Assembly: GCA_017882685.1 (NCBI GenBank)
Contig: JADGPA010000112.1
Span: 1-35,787, forward strand
Length of the DNA: 35,787 nucleotides
Direction: 5' to 3'
From: Propionibacteriaceae bacterium
GTDB taxonomy: Bacteria; Actinomycetota; Actinomycetes; Propionibacteriales; Propionibacteriaceae
Shown: positions 1 through 7,687 of the stretch, one piece after another
How the letters are laid out: each line of letters opens with the position of its first letter
How positions within the stretch are numbered: position 1 is the first letter of the stretch
Notes under the pieces: model-generated
Database searches by the model: none
The model's input: only the letters and a program-made list of their open reading frames with translations
What the model was told of the DNA's origin: nothing
Program-made: the position numbers and the translations under genes

Positions 1-1
1 C

Positions 2-1780
2 TTGGCGAATCTGGTCAACGCCGAGCGGGTCTCGCTCGGGTTCGGCACGCGGACCATCCTCGACGAGGTGTCCCTCGGCCTCGACAACGGTGACGTCGTC
101 GGTGTCGTCGGACGCAACGGCGACGGCAAGACCACCCTGCTTGAACTGCTCGTCGGCACCCGCCGTCCCGACAGCGGCCAGGTGGTGCGCAACCGCTCAG
201 CCTCCATCGGCCACCTCGGCCAGACCGAGGACTTCGCGCCCGGAGCGACGGTGCGTGACGTGGCCGTCCACGGTCGCGCCGATCACGCCTGGGCAGCCGA
301 CGCAGCCAAACGGGCCGTCGTCACGAACCTGCTGGGCACGCTGGACCTCGCCCAGCCCGTGGCCGAACTCAGCGGTGGCGAACGCCGCAGGGTGAGCCTT
401 GCAGCCGTCCTGCTCGCCGGGCACGACCTGCTGGTGCTGGACGAGCCGACCAACCACCTGGACGTCGAGGTGGTCGCCTGGCTGGCAGGGCACCTGAACC
501 TGCTGCAGGCCGCCGGGACGGCGATGCTCGTGGTCAGCCACGACCGCTGGTTCCTCGACGCCGTCTGCAACCGGGTCTGGGAGGTCCACGACGGGGTGGT
601 CGACGCCTACGACGGCGGCTACGCCGCATATGTGCTGGCCAGGGCTGAACGTGTCCGGCAGGCCGCCACCAACGAGGCCCGTCGGCAGAACCTGCTGCGC
701 AAGGAACTGGCCTGGCTGCGACGCGGCCCGCCGGCGCGCACGAGCAAGCCCAAGTTCCGCATCGACGCGGCCAACGTGCTGATCGAGGATGAGCCGCCGG
801 CCCGTGACACCCTGCGACTGCGCGACTTCGCGACCACACGCCTGGGCAAGGACGTCTTCGACCTGCACCAGGCGACCTACACGCTTCCCGACGACCGCAC
901 GCTCGTTGACCACCTTGACTGGTCGATCGGGCCCGGCGACCGGATCGGCCTCGTCGGCGTGAACGGTTCGGGCAAGACCACGCTGCTCCGGCTGCTGTCC
1001 GGCGAGCTCTCGCCACAACAGGGCAGCGTCAAGCAGGGACGCACGCTGCGCCTTGGTCACCTGTCCCAGGCGGTCACGGAGCTCGACGAGAGCGAGCAGG
1101 TGCTTGAGTCGGTGCAGCAGTTGCAGCGGGCCACCCGGCTGGCCACCGGCCGCGACATCACCTCCACCAACCTGCTGGAGGACTTCGGGTTCACCGGCCA
1201 GAAGCTCGTGACGCGTATCGGCGAGCTGTCCGGCGGGGAGCGTCGTCGGTTGCAGTTCCTGCGGCTGCTGCTCAGCGAGCCGAACGTGCTGCTGCTGGAC
1301 GAGCCCACCAACGACCTGGACATCGACACTCTCACGGTCATCGAGGACTACCTGGACACCTGGCCCGGCACCCTGATCGTGGTCTCCCACGACCGCTACT
1401 TCCTCGAGCGCACCTGCGACGTGCAGTACGCGTTGCTCGGGGACGGGAGCTGCGTCCTGCTACCCGGCGGTGTGGAGGAGTACCTCGAGCGCCGCCGCAC
1501 GCGCCCGGAAGGCGCAGCCAAGGCGCCGGGCTCCCCGGCCCGCGCGGCGAGCGCCGGCGATGCTGCCCGTCAGCGGCAGGCCCGCAAGGACCTGGCAAGG
1601 GTGGAGGCCCAGCTGGCGAAGGTGGCAGCAGCGATCGAGCGCCTGCACACCGCCCTTGCCGAGAACTCCGCCGACTACGAGAGGCTGGTCTGCCTCGGCG
1701 CAGAACTCGAGGAGGCCGTGGCCCGGCAGGCCGAACTGGAAGGCGAATGGCTTGAGCTCGCCGAACGTCTCGGCGAATGA
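2..1780 (+). CDS. ABC-F family ATPase (Uup/EttA-like)
   Basis: Soluble twin-ATPase of the ABC-F family, whose members act on the ribosome as translation factors or target-protection proteins rather than as transporters. The 592 residues hold two ABC domains without membrane segments. The first has Walker A GRNGDGKTT (about 37-45), signature LSGGE (about 123) and Walker B with DEPTNHLD (about 147). The second has GVNGSGKTT (about 319), LSGGERRR and DEPTNDLD (about 434). Both have the H-loop VSHDR. The last 80 residues are rich in Ala, Arg and Glu and look like the C-terminal coiled coil of Uup. The TTG at base 2 begins MANLVNAERV, a usual start for this family, so the gene is probably complete, although its ribosome-binding site lies outside the window. 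Whether it is Uup-like housekeeping or antibiotic resistance cannot be told from the sequence. Confidence 0.93.
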   Translation: MANLVNAERVSLGFGTRTILDEVSLGLDNGDVVGVVGRNGDGKTTLLELLVGTRRPDSGQVVRNRSASIGHLGQTEDFAPGATVRDVAVHGRADHAWAADAAKRAVVTNLLGTLDLAQPVAELSGGERRRVSLAAVLLAGHDLLVLDEPTNHLDVEVVAWLAGHLNLLQAAGTAMLVVSHDRWFLDAVCNRVWEVHDGVVDAYDGGYAAYVLARAERVRQAATNEARRQNLLRKELAWLRRGPPARTSKPKFRIDAANVLIEDEPPARDTLRLRDFATTRLGKDVFDLHQATYTLPDDRTLVDHLDWSIGPGDRIGLVGVNGSGKTTLLRLLSGELSPQQGSVKQGRTLRLGHLSQAVTELDESEQVLESVQQLQRATRLATGRDITSTNLLEDFGFTGQKLVTRIGELSGGERRRLQFLRLLLSEPNVLLLDEPTNDLDIDTLTVIEDYLDTWPGTLIVVSHDRYFLERTCDVQYALLGDGSCVLLPGGVEEYLERRRTRPEGAAKAPGSPARAASAGDAARQRQARKDLARVEAQLAKVAAAIERLHTALAENSADYERLVCLGAELEEAVARQAELEGEWLELAERLGE

Positions 1781-1819
1781 TCCTCGGCCCGACGCCGGGG
1801 CCTGTGGGAGGCTTTTCGG

Positions 1820-2764
1820 GTGAATCAGTGGTGGCGCACGGCGCTGGTGGCGATTCTCGTGGCACTGACCGGCATCGTCGCCCCGGTTTCTGTCGTCGCG
1901 GCGTGGGCGCACACCCAGGCCAGTGACACCGAAGCGTTCGTCGCCGCCTATGCTCCGCTCTCGCGGGACCCGGCCGTGCAGCAGGCGCTCGCAGCGAAGC
2001 TGAGCTCGACCATCTCCGACCGGCTCGACCTGCCATCGCTCACCCGGCAGCTCATCGATGAGGTGGCCGGCTCCCGGCCGATAGCTGCGCGGCTGCTGCC
2101 ATCGCTCACCGGCCCGCTGAACTCGTTCCTCGCCGACTTCATCGACTCCCAAGTGAACGGCTTCGTCTCCAGTGAGGCGTTCAGCCAGGTCTGGAACGTG
2201 GCCCTGCGCACCACACACACCCAGTTCGTCGCACTGCTCAGCGGCGACGACAGCGGCGCCCTCACCCTCGACCAGGGCAAGCTCCAGCTGCAGCTCGGGC
2301 CGTTCGTCGACGCGGTCAGGCAACGCCTGATCGCCAACGGCTTCGCGCTCGCCGAACGGATCCCACCGGTGACCACTGCCATCGACCTGGTCCAGCTCAA
2401 CCCGCGGGCGGTCGCCAGGGCGCAGATGGGCTACCGGCTGCTCACCGGTGTTGCCGAATGGCTGCCGTGGCTGCTCCTGCTGCTGCCTGCGCTGGCCCTG
2501 CTCGTCGCAAGGGACCTCCGGCGCACCGTGATCGCCTGCGGCGCAGCCGCTGCTGCGGGCATCGCCGTTGTCTGGCTGGCGTTCCGGGCGGCCGTCGGCG
2601 AGGGCATGGCGGTCGCTGCGGCCAACGGCATCCCGGACGCAGCCGTCACAGCCATCACCGACGGCGCCTTCGGGCCCATGCGGGAACCGGCTCTGGCCGT
2701 CGGCGTCCTCGGGCTCGTCGTCGCCTTCCTCGGCTGGCTGACAGCGCGACCGGCAACAGCCTGA
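1820..2764 (+). CDS. Hypothetical membrane protein with an N-terminal anchor and three C-terminal helices
   Basis: A 314-residue protein that I recognise only as a common actinobacterial membrane-protein type of unknown function. One hydrophobic segment lies near residues 8-29. A long extracytoplasmic-looking region (about 30-205), rich in Ser, Leu and Gln, follows. Three hydrophobic stretches lie near 213-229, 237-255 and 291-309. The GTG start is supported by GGGAGG eight bases upstream. It follows the ABC-F gene by 39 bases on the same strand and could be co-transcribed with it. Its TGA ends one base before the stop of the convergent hydrolase gene. No catalytic motif is visible. Confidence 0.8.
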   Translation: MNQWWRTALVAILVALTGIVAPVSVVAAWAHTQASDTEAFVAAYAPLSRDPAVQQALAAKLSSTISDRLDLPSLTRQLIDEVAGSRPIAARLLPSLTGPLNSFLADFIDSQVNGFVSSEAFSQVWNVALRTTHTQFVALLSGDDSGALTLDQGKLQLQLGPFVDAVRQRLIANGFALAERIPPVTTAIDLVQLNPRAVARAQMGYRLLTGVAEWLPWLLLLLPALALLVARDLRRTVIACGAAAAAGIAVVWLAFRAAVGEGMAVAAANGIPDAAVTAITDGAFGPMREPALAVGVLGLVVAFLGWLTARPATA

Positions 2765-2765
2765 G

Positions 2766-3494
2766 TCAGACCGGCCGGGCAGCGATCGAGAGCAGGCACG
2801 CGGCCAAGGCCTCCGGCTGGGCCCACATCGGCCAGTGCCCGCCCGGAAGATCCACGTAGTCCGGATCGTGCAGCTCGAGCGTCGGCGCGAACATGGGATC
2901 ACCGTCGCGGGCCAGCTGCTGAACGACCTCACTGGGGAAGGAGCAACACACCAGCGTGCTGGGCACCTCGCAACGGGCCGGGTTGGTCAAGCTCACCCTC
3001 GCGTTCGCGACCTGTCCTGGCTGTGGGAGGCCCCTGGCGGCGAACTCCGACTTCTGGTGTGCAGACAGGTCGGCCGTCAGCCGACCCCTCTCGTCGAGCT
3101 CCCGGGCGGTAGGCGCCGGGACCACGGCAAGGCCGGCCAGGTCCGGGCTTGGGACCTGGCCGTCGCCAACCGGGCCGCTGTCGACGTAGATCACCCGGGA
3201 CACTGCGCGAGGGTCGGCGTCGGTAACGACGGAGGCGATGGCTCCCGCACCGGAGTGCACCACCAGGACGGGCCGGTCCAGCGCCCGCAGGCACGCGAGC
3301 ACCGCGGTGGCCTGACCGGGCAGGGTGACCGTCTCCGGAGGGGTCCCGTCCCCGAGTCCGGGCAGGGTGGGTACCTCGACGCGGTGGCCGGCAGCCTCCA
3401 GCAGGGGCACGACCTCGGCCCAGGCCCATGGGCCCAGCGAGTAGCCACCCAGCAGGACGAACGGAGGAGGAACAGGTGCGGTTTCGGCGTTCAT
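2766..3494 (-). CDS. Alpha/beta hydrolase
   Basis: Small cytoplasmic alpha/beta-hydrolase of about 242 residues without a signal peptide. The probable nucleophile is Ser81 in VVHSGAGA, and the catalytic His lies in the C-terminal PGGHWPMW segment. An oxyanion-hole-like LGGYSLG occurs near residue 15. Substrate is unknown; esterase or lactonase-type chemistry is usual in the family. I chose ATG 3494; an in-frame GTG at 3524 would add ten residues and start inside the inverted repeat that separates this gene from the divergent WYL regulator. The head-to-head layout suggests that regulator controls this gene. Confidence 0.85.
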   Translation of the reverse strand: MNAETAPVPPPFVLLGGYSLGPWAWAEVVPLLEAAGHRVEVPTLPGLGDGTPPETVTLPGQATAVLACLRALDRPVLVVHSGAGAIASVVTDADPRAVSRVIYVDSGPVGDGQVPSPDLAGLAVVPAPTARELDERGRLTADLSAHQKSEFAARGLPQPGQVANARVSLTNPARCEVPSTLVCCSFPSEVVQQLARDGDPMFAPTLELHDPDYVDLPGGHWPMWAQPEALAACLLSIAARPV

Positions 3495-3516
3495 GACTCC
3501 AGCTTGCGCGCCTATT

Positions 3517-3536
3517 GGTGACACCGTGATGTCACC
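3517..3536. promoter_or_regulatory. Inverted repeat, candidate operator of the WYL regulator
   Basis: Perfect 7-base inverted repeat GGTGACA (3517-3523) and TGTCACC (3530-3536) with a 6-base spacer. It lies in the short gap between the divergent hydrolase and WYL-regulator genes and directly abuts the regulator's TACTCT -10 box (3537-3542). Its position suits an operator that controls both promoters. Confidence 0.5.
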
Positions 3537-3542
3537 TACTCT
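3537..3542 (+). promoter_or_regulatory. -10 box of a probably leaderless WYL-regulator mRNA
   Basis: TACTCT matches TANNNT and ends 6 bases before ATG 3549, so transcription would begin at or next to the start codon. No Shine-Dalgarno sequence is present. Confidence 0.45.
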
Positions 3543-3548
3543 GTAACC

Positions 3549-4259
3549 ATGCGAAGAGCCGACCGTCTCGATGCCGCGCGGGAGGAACTGCGACGTGCCG
3601 GACCCAGGGGATGCAGGGCGACGCAGTTGGCCGAGCAGTTGGGCGTGAGCATCCGAACCGTGCGGCGCGATCTGGAGGCATTGATCGGGTCAGGCTTCCC
3701 GGTGTGGGCACAGAGCGGCCCGGGCGGGGGCTACTTCGTCGACCCGGCAGCCACCCTGCCGCCCATCACCCTGACCGCGGAACAGGTGGTGGGCCTCCAC
3801 GCCGCCGTCCGCGTGGCTGGGGACATTCCGTTCCGGCGTGACGTCGAGTCCGCCCTTGCCAAGCTGGAGGAAGCCCTGCCCGCCTCCGTCCGTCAGACCT
3901 CGCGGGAGTCCCGGTCCCTCGTCTGGGTCGATCGCGGCCGCCAGCCGGGCACCTCGCGCGCCCGGACGGTCGTGGAGCACGCAACACTGCACCGCCTGGT
4001 CACCCGGATCACCTATGTGGACACCAAGGGCACCACCACGCGTCGCGATGTCGAACCACAGGCACTCGCCCACACCCGCGGCACCTGGTACCTGCTGGCC
4101 TGGTGCCGCCTCCGGACAGCCCCGCGCTGGTTCGCCCTCGACCGGATCACCCGGGCCGATGCAACCACAGAGCCGGTGACCCGCGACTGCCTGGCCGAGT
4201 TCGGTGACCCGCCGCCAACGGCCGAACCACTCGAGCCGGCCGGCCCTGGGCAGCGATAG
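3549..4259 (+). CDS. HTH/WYL-domain transcriptional regulator (YafY-like)
   Basis: A 236-residue DNA-binding regulator. The N-terminal 60 residues form a DeoR/HTH_11-type helix-turn-helix (LAEQLGVSIRTVRRDLEAL) followed by a wing containing GPGGGYFV. The C-terminal half is a WYL ligand-sensing domain, with the eponymous motif as WYLLAW. Length and layout are typical of the YafY family, whose members often control a neighbouring enzyme or transporter. It is divergent from the alpha/beta hydrolase and followed directly by the MFS transporter, both plausible targets. The inverted repeat at 3517-3536 next to its own -10 box suggests autoregulation. The ligand is unknown. Confidence 0.92.
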   Translation: MRRADRLDAAREELRRAGPRGCRATQLAEQLGVSIRTVRRDLEALIGSGFPVWAQSGPGGGYFVDPAATLPPITLTAEQVVGLHAAVRVAGDIPFRRDVESALAKLEEALPASVRQTSRESRSLVWVDRGRQPGTSRARTVVEHATLHRLVTRITYVDTKGTTTRRDVEPQALAHTRGTWYLLAWCRLRTAPRWFALDRITRADATTEPVTRDCLAEFGDPPPTAEPLEPAGPGQR

Positions 4260-4262
4260 CGT
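4257..4262 (+). promoter_or_regulatory. -10 box of a probably leaderless MFS-transporter mRNA
   Basis: TAGCGT fits TANNNT and ends 6 bases before GTG 4269. Its first three bases are the stop codon of the preceding regulator. No Shine-Dalgarno sequence is visible. Confidence 0.35.
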
Positions 4263-4268
4263 TCTCGG

Positions 4269-5468
4269 GTGCCCGCCACACTCCCCCTCGCGCCCACGCC
4301 TGCCCACACGGCCCGCGCGCGCAACGGCGACCTGCTTGTCTTCGCGGTGAACGGCTTCAGCATGGCTGCGTGGATGTCCCGGGTGCCGGACGTCAAGGAG
4401 ATGCTGGCCCTCACCCCCGGCCAGTTGGGCGTCGTGCTCCTCGCCGTCTCTGCGGGTGCACTGTGCGGGCTGCCGCTGGCCGGGCGGGCCACCCACCGCT
4501 TCGGCGCCAGCCTCGCCGTCCGGCTCGCGATGGCGGTCGCGATGTCGGGCCTTGTGCTCGCCGCCGTGGGGGTCGAGGCCCGCGGCAGCATGTTCTGGGT
4601 GATGCCGGGGCTGTTCCTCTTCGGCGTCGGGAACGGCGTCTGGGACGTCTCCCAGAACCTCGAGGGCACCATCGTCGAGCAGGCGCTCGGGCGGGCGATC
4701 ATGCCCTGGTTCCACGCCGCCTGGAGCGGCGGCACCGTGGTCGCCTCCCTGATCAGCGTGCTTCTGGTCTGGTTGCGGGTGCCGGTCCTGCTGCACATCG
4801 GGGTGGTCGCTGCCCTCACGGTGGTGGCCGTGCTCTGGGGCACAGCGCAATACCTGCCGGCGTTCGACGAGACCAGCGACACCGCGTCCGCCCCCGCCGG
4901 CCCGACCCGCTCGGCCTGGACCGAGACGCGCACGCTGCTGATCGGCGTGATGGTGCTGGCTGCCGCCTTCACAGAAGGCACAGCAAACGACTGGCTGGCG
5001 GTCGCGTTCGTCGAGGGCCACCACCTGGACAAGGCGCTCGGCGTGGTCGCGCTGGCGGTGTTCCTCACCTTCATGACAGCCGGACGCATCGTCGGGACCG
5101 GCCTGCTGGACCGCTATGGACGCGTCCTTGTGCTGCGCATCCTGTTCGGCTCGGCCGTGGTCGGGTGCCTGCTGGTGGTCTTCGGCAGCCCCGCCATCGC
5201 TTTCGTCGGGGCTGCGATCTGGGGTGTCGGGGCCAGCCTCGGCTTCCCTGTCGGCATGTCCGCCGCCGCCGACGACCCTGGTCGCGCCCACGCCCGGCTG
5301 AGCGTCGTCGCCACCATCGGCTACACCGCGTTCCTCGCCGGCCCGCCGCTGCTTGGCTTTCTTGGGGACCACTTCGGCATGCTGCGAGCCCTGCTCGTTG
5401 TGGGGGCGGTCTCGCTGCTTGCCCTGCTGGTGCTGCCTGCGGCCCGTCCCCTCCCACGCAGCAGCTAG
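4269..5468 (+). CDS. MFS transporter, YbjJ-like
   Basis: Integral membrane transporter of the major facilitator superfamily, 399 residues, with about twelve hydrophobic segments. The N-terminal AWMSRVPDVKEML and the following LTPGQLG resemble the first helix and loop of E. coli YbjJ relatives, for which a physiological substrate is not firmly known. A charged central loop (about 198-215) separates the two six-helix halves. The GTG start lies nine bases after the WYL regulator's stop and has no Shine-Dalgarno sequence; a TAGCGT box placed for a leaderless transcript overlaps that stop. Control by the WYL regulator is inferred from position only. Confidence 0.88.
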   Translation: MPATLPLAPTPAHTARARNGDLLVFAVNGFSMAAWMSRVPDVKEMLALTPGQLGVVLLAVSAGALCGLPLAGRATHRFGASLAVRLAMAVAMSGLVLAAVGVEARGSMFWVMPGLFLFGVGNGVWDVSQNLEGTIVEQALGRAIMPWFHAAWSGGTVVASLISVLLVWLRVPVLLHIGVVAALTVVAVLWGTAQYLPAFDETSDTASAPAGPTRSAWTETRTLLIGVMVLAAAFTEGTANDWLAVAFVEGHHLDKALGVVALAVFLTFMTAGRIVGTGLLDRYGRVLVLRILFGSAVVGCLLVVFGSPAIAFVGAAIWGVGASLGFPVGMSAAADDPGRAHARLSVVATIGYTAFLAGPPLLGFLGDHFGMLRALLVVGAVSLLALLVLPAARPLPRSS

Positions 5469-5513
5469 CCCACCGGTCGGTCGGGGACGGTGAACGACAC
5501 ATCGGCGCCGCCA

Positions 5514-5543
5514 CCGGACGTCCGCGCGATTCTCCGGACGTCA
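5514..5543 (+). repeat. Direct repeat CCGGACGTC spaced two helical turns
   Basis: CCGGACGTC occurs at 5514-5522 and again at 5534-5542, exactly 20 bases apart. The first copy lies in the perfect palindrome CGGACGTCCG (5515-5524). Both copies lie upstream of a TAGGCT -10-like box at 5566-5571 that precedes the hydrolase gene at 5602, so they could be paired activator or repressor sites. Confidence 0.4.
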
Positions 5544-5565
5544 CCCGCTGGCAGCCCTCGCGTCC

Positions 5566-5571
5566 TAGGCT
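5566..5571 (+). promoter_or_regulatory. Possible -10 box for the membrane hydrolase
   Basis: TAGGCT fits the actinobacterial TANNNT consensus and would give a leader of about 25 bases that includes the GGGGGG ribosome-binding site. No convincing -35 box was found. Confidence 0.3.
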
Positions 5572-5601
5572 GAAACTGCTTACCTGCAGCGGGGGGTTCG
5601 G

Positions 5602-6603
5602 ATGAAGCGCTTCTTCAAGGTCCTTGGCAGTTCGATCCTTGCCCTGATCGTCATTCTTGCCGTGGTGCTGTTCACACCGGTCACAGATCCGGACCTCTCG
5701 GCACACCCGCAGCCGGCCGGATCCTACGCGGACGCCGTCGCCCGGATCGACGCCGTCACCGCTACCGAAGCCACCATGGACCTGCAGCCCGAAGGCCGCG
5801 GGATCGCCATGCTCACCGGCGCGCACAGCGCCAAGGCCGTCATCCTCTTCCACGGCTACACCACCGTCCCCGAGCAGTTCCGCCTGATCGGGCAGGCCTA
5901 CCTGGCCCAGGGCTACAACGTCTGGATCCCGCGCCTGCCGCACCACGGCATGGCCAACCGGATGACCGACGAGTTCTCCAAGATCACCGCCACCGAGCTC
6001 CGGGAGTTCGCCGACGCCAGCATCGACATCGGTGCCGGTCTGGGTGACGAGCTCACCGTCGTCGGATTGTCCGGAGGTGGTTCACTCGCCATCTGGTCCG
6101 GGCTCGAGCGACCCGAGGTCGACCACGCCGTCCTGATCTCGCCACTGGTCCACCCGCTGGGTTACGAGGACTGGCAGCTCCCGCCCATGGTGCGTGCCCT
6201 TCGCCTCTCCCCCGTCGACATATGGAACTGGTGGAGCGACGAGCTGAAGGAGAAGAACGTCCAGGGCTACGACTACCCGCGGTACTCGCTGAAGGGAATC
6301 GGCGCGCTCCTGGCCCTCTTCCAATGGACCGACGCTCGGGGCAAGCCCCCGGTGAACGCGACCTTCACCCTGATCCGCAATGACGGCGACCCACGGCTGG
6401 ACGGGGCTTTCAACGAAGGCTTCGTCACCCGGCTGGTTCCGGCCGACCATGTGAAGATCGTCCGGATCCCGGCGAGCGAGGGCCTTGGTCATGACCTGGT
6501 CGCCTGGCAGAAGCACAGCGAGTGCTACCCCAAGCTCACTGTGGCCTACCAGTACCTGTCGAAGGCGATGGAGATCCCGATCCCCGACCCGAAGGCCGGC
6601 TGA
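5602..6603 (+). CDS. Membrane-anchored alpha/beta hydrolase
   Basis: A 333-residue hydrolase with one N-terminal hydrophobic segment (about 7-26) that could be a membrane anchor or an uncleaved signal. The fold motifs are clear: ILFHGYTT as the oxyanion-hole strand, nucleophile Ser157 in GLSGGGS, an acidic residue in NDGDPRLD (about 256-263) and catalytic His297 in GLGHDLV. The general pattern resembles monoacylglycerol-lipase or carboxylesterase relatives, but the substrate is unknown. ATG 5602 is preceded by GGGGGG at good spacing. The upstream gap carries a repeated CCGGACGTC element. It ends 57 bases before the LLM oxidoreductase. Confidence 0.88.
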   Translation: MKRFFKVLGSSILALIVILAVVLFTPVTDPDLSAHPQPAGSYADAVARIDAVTATEATMDLQPEGRGIAMLTGAHSAKAVILFHGYTTVPEQFRLIGQAYLAQGYNVWIPRLPHHGMANRMTDEFSKITATELREFADASIDIGAGLGDELTVVGLSGGGSLAIWSGLERPEVDHAVLISPLVHPLGYEDWQLPPMVRALRLSPVDIWNWWSDELKEKNVQGYDYPRYSLKGIGALLALFQWTDARGKPPVNATFTLIRNDGDPRLDGAFNEGFVTRLVPADHVKIVRIPASEGLGHDLVAWQKHSECYPKLTVAYQYLSKAMEIPIPDPKAG

Positions 6604-6660
6604 GGCACCGGCCCACCGCGGCCCGGGAATGATCCGGCGCCGGGTGTGTTGTCTCCTGGC

Positions 6661-7680
6661 GTGAAGAAGATCGGATTCCTGTCCTTCGGCCACTGGTCGG
6701 ATTCGCCGCACTCGGCGGTGCGCAGCGCCTCGGACAGCCTGCTGCAATCAATCGAGCTCGCCGTGGCCGCGGAAGAAGTGGGCGCAGACGGCGCCTACTT
6801 CCGGGTGCACCACTTCGCGCTCCAGCTCGGCTCACCGTTCCCCCTGCTTGCGGCCATCGGCGCGCGAACGTCGCGGATCGAGATCGGCACCGGCGTCATC
6901 GACATGCGTTACGAGAACCCGCTGTACATGGCGGAGGACGCCGGCGCTGCCGACCTGATCTCCGGCGGCAGGCTCCAGCTGGGCATCAGCCGGGGATCGC
7001 CAGAGCAGGTCATCGATGGTTACCGCCTCTTCGGCCACGTGCCGGCAGAGGACTCCACCGACGCCGACATGGCCCGCCAGCACACCGAGGTGTTGCTGGA
7101 GGTGCTCAAGGGCGAGGGGTTCGCGCGGCCCAACCCGCGTCCGATGTTCCCCAACCCCGCCGGGCTGCTGCGGATCGAGCCGCATTCGGCCGGCCTGCGC
7201 GACCGGATCTGGTGGGGCGCCGGCAGCCGCGCGACGGCGGAGTGGACCGGAACCATGGGCATGAACCTGATGAGCTCCACGCTGCTCACCGAGGACACCG
7301 GGGTGCCGTTCCACCAGCTGCAGGCCGAGCAGATCCAGCGGTTCCGGGACGCCTGGGCTGCCGCCGGCCACGAACGTGAGCCGCGGGTCTCCGTGAGTCG
7401 CAGCATCTTCCCGCTGGTCAACGACCTCGACCGGGCCTATTTCGGCGGTGGCGGACAGGACTCCGACCAGGTCGGCTTCCTCGACGGCGGCACGGCCCGC
7501 TTCGGTCGTTCCTACGCAGCAGAGCCGGACGAACTGGTGCGCCTGCTGGCCGAGGACGAGGCGATCGCCGCTGCCGACACCCTGCTGCTCACCGTGCCGA
7601 ACCAGCTCGGCGTCGACTACAACGCCCACGTCCTCGACAGTGTCGTGCGCCTCGTCGCACCCGGGCTGGGCTGGCGCTGA
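6661..7680 (+). CDS. LLM-class flavin-dependent oxidoreductase
   Basis: Luciferase-like monooxygenase fold, about 339 residues, soluble. The N-terminus [11 protein letters not shown], then [17 protein letters not shown] and [20 protein letters not shown], are typical of bacterial LLM proteins that use FMN or F420. The substrate is not predictable. I start it at GTG 6661 because the family begins at the Lys-Lys-Ile-Gly strand; a GTG at 6646 would add five residues. Neither start has a clear ribosome-binding site. The nhaA gene begins seven bases after its stop, so the two are probably co-transcribed. Confidence 0.9.
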   Translation: MKKIGFLSFGHWSDSPHSAVRSASDSLLQSIELAVAAEEVGADGAYFRVHHFALQLGSPFPLLAAIGARTSRIEIGTGVIDMRYENPLYMAEDAGAADLISGGRLQLGISRGSPEQVIDGYRLFGHVPAEDSTDADMARQHTEVLLEVLKGEGFARPNPRPMFPNPAGLLRIEPHSAGLRDRIWWGAGSRATAEWTGTMGMNLMSSTLLTEDTGVPFHQLQAEQIQRFRDAWAAAGHEREPRVSVSRSIFPLVNDLDRAYFGGGGQDSDQVGFLDGGTARFGRSYAAEPDELVRLLAEDEAIAAADTLLLTVPNQLGVDYNAHVLDSVVRLVAPGLGWR

Positions 7681-7687
7681 GGCCGCG

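Noticed and set aside
1460-2932. Long minus-strand frame opposite the ABC-F and membrane-protein genes
   Set aside because: Arg/Gly/Pro/His-rich shadow product without domains; plus-strand genes are clear.
3690-5372. Minus-strand frame of 560 codons opposite the WYL regulator and MFS gene
   Set aside because: Low-complexity shadow; both plus-strand genes have recognisable domains.
6646-6663. Leaderless promoter for the LLM oxidoreductase
   Set aside because: The hexamer at the right spacing is TTGTCT, lacking the near-invariant A at position 2.
7448-7687. Upstream extension of nhaA
   Set aside because: The frame is open but lies over the LLM gene in another frame; ATG 7688 with GAGG gives a standard NhaA N-terminus.
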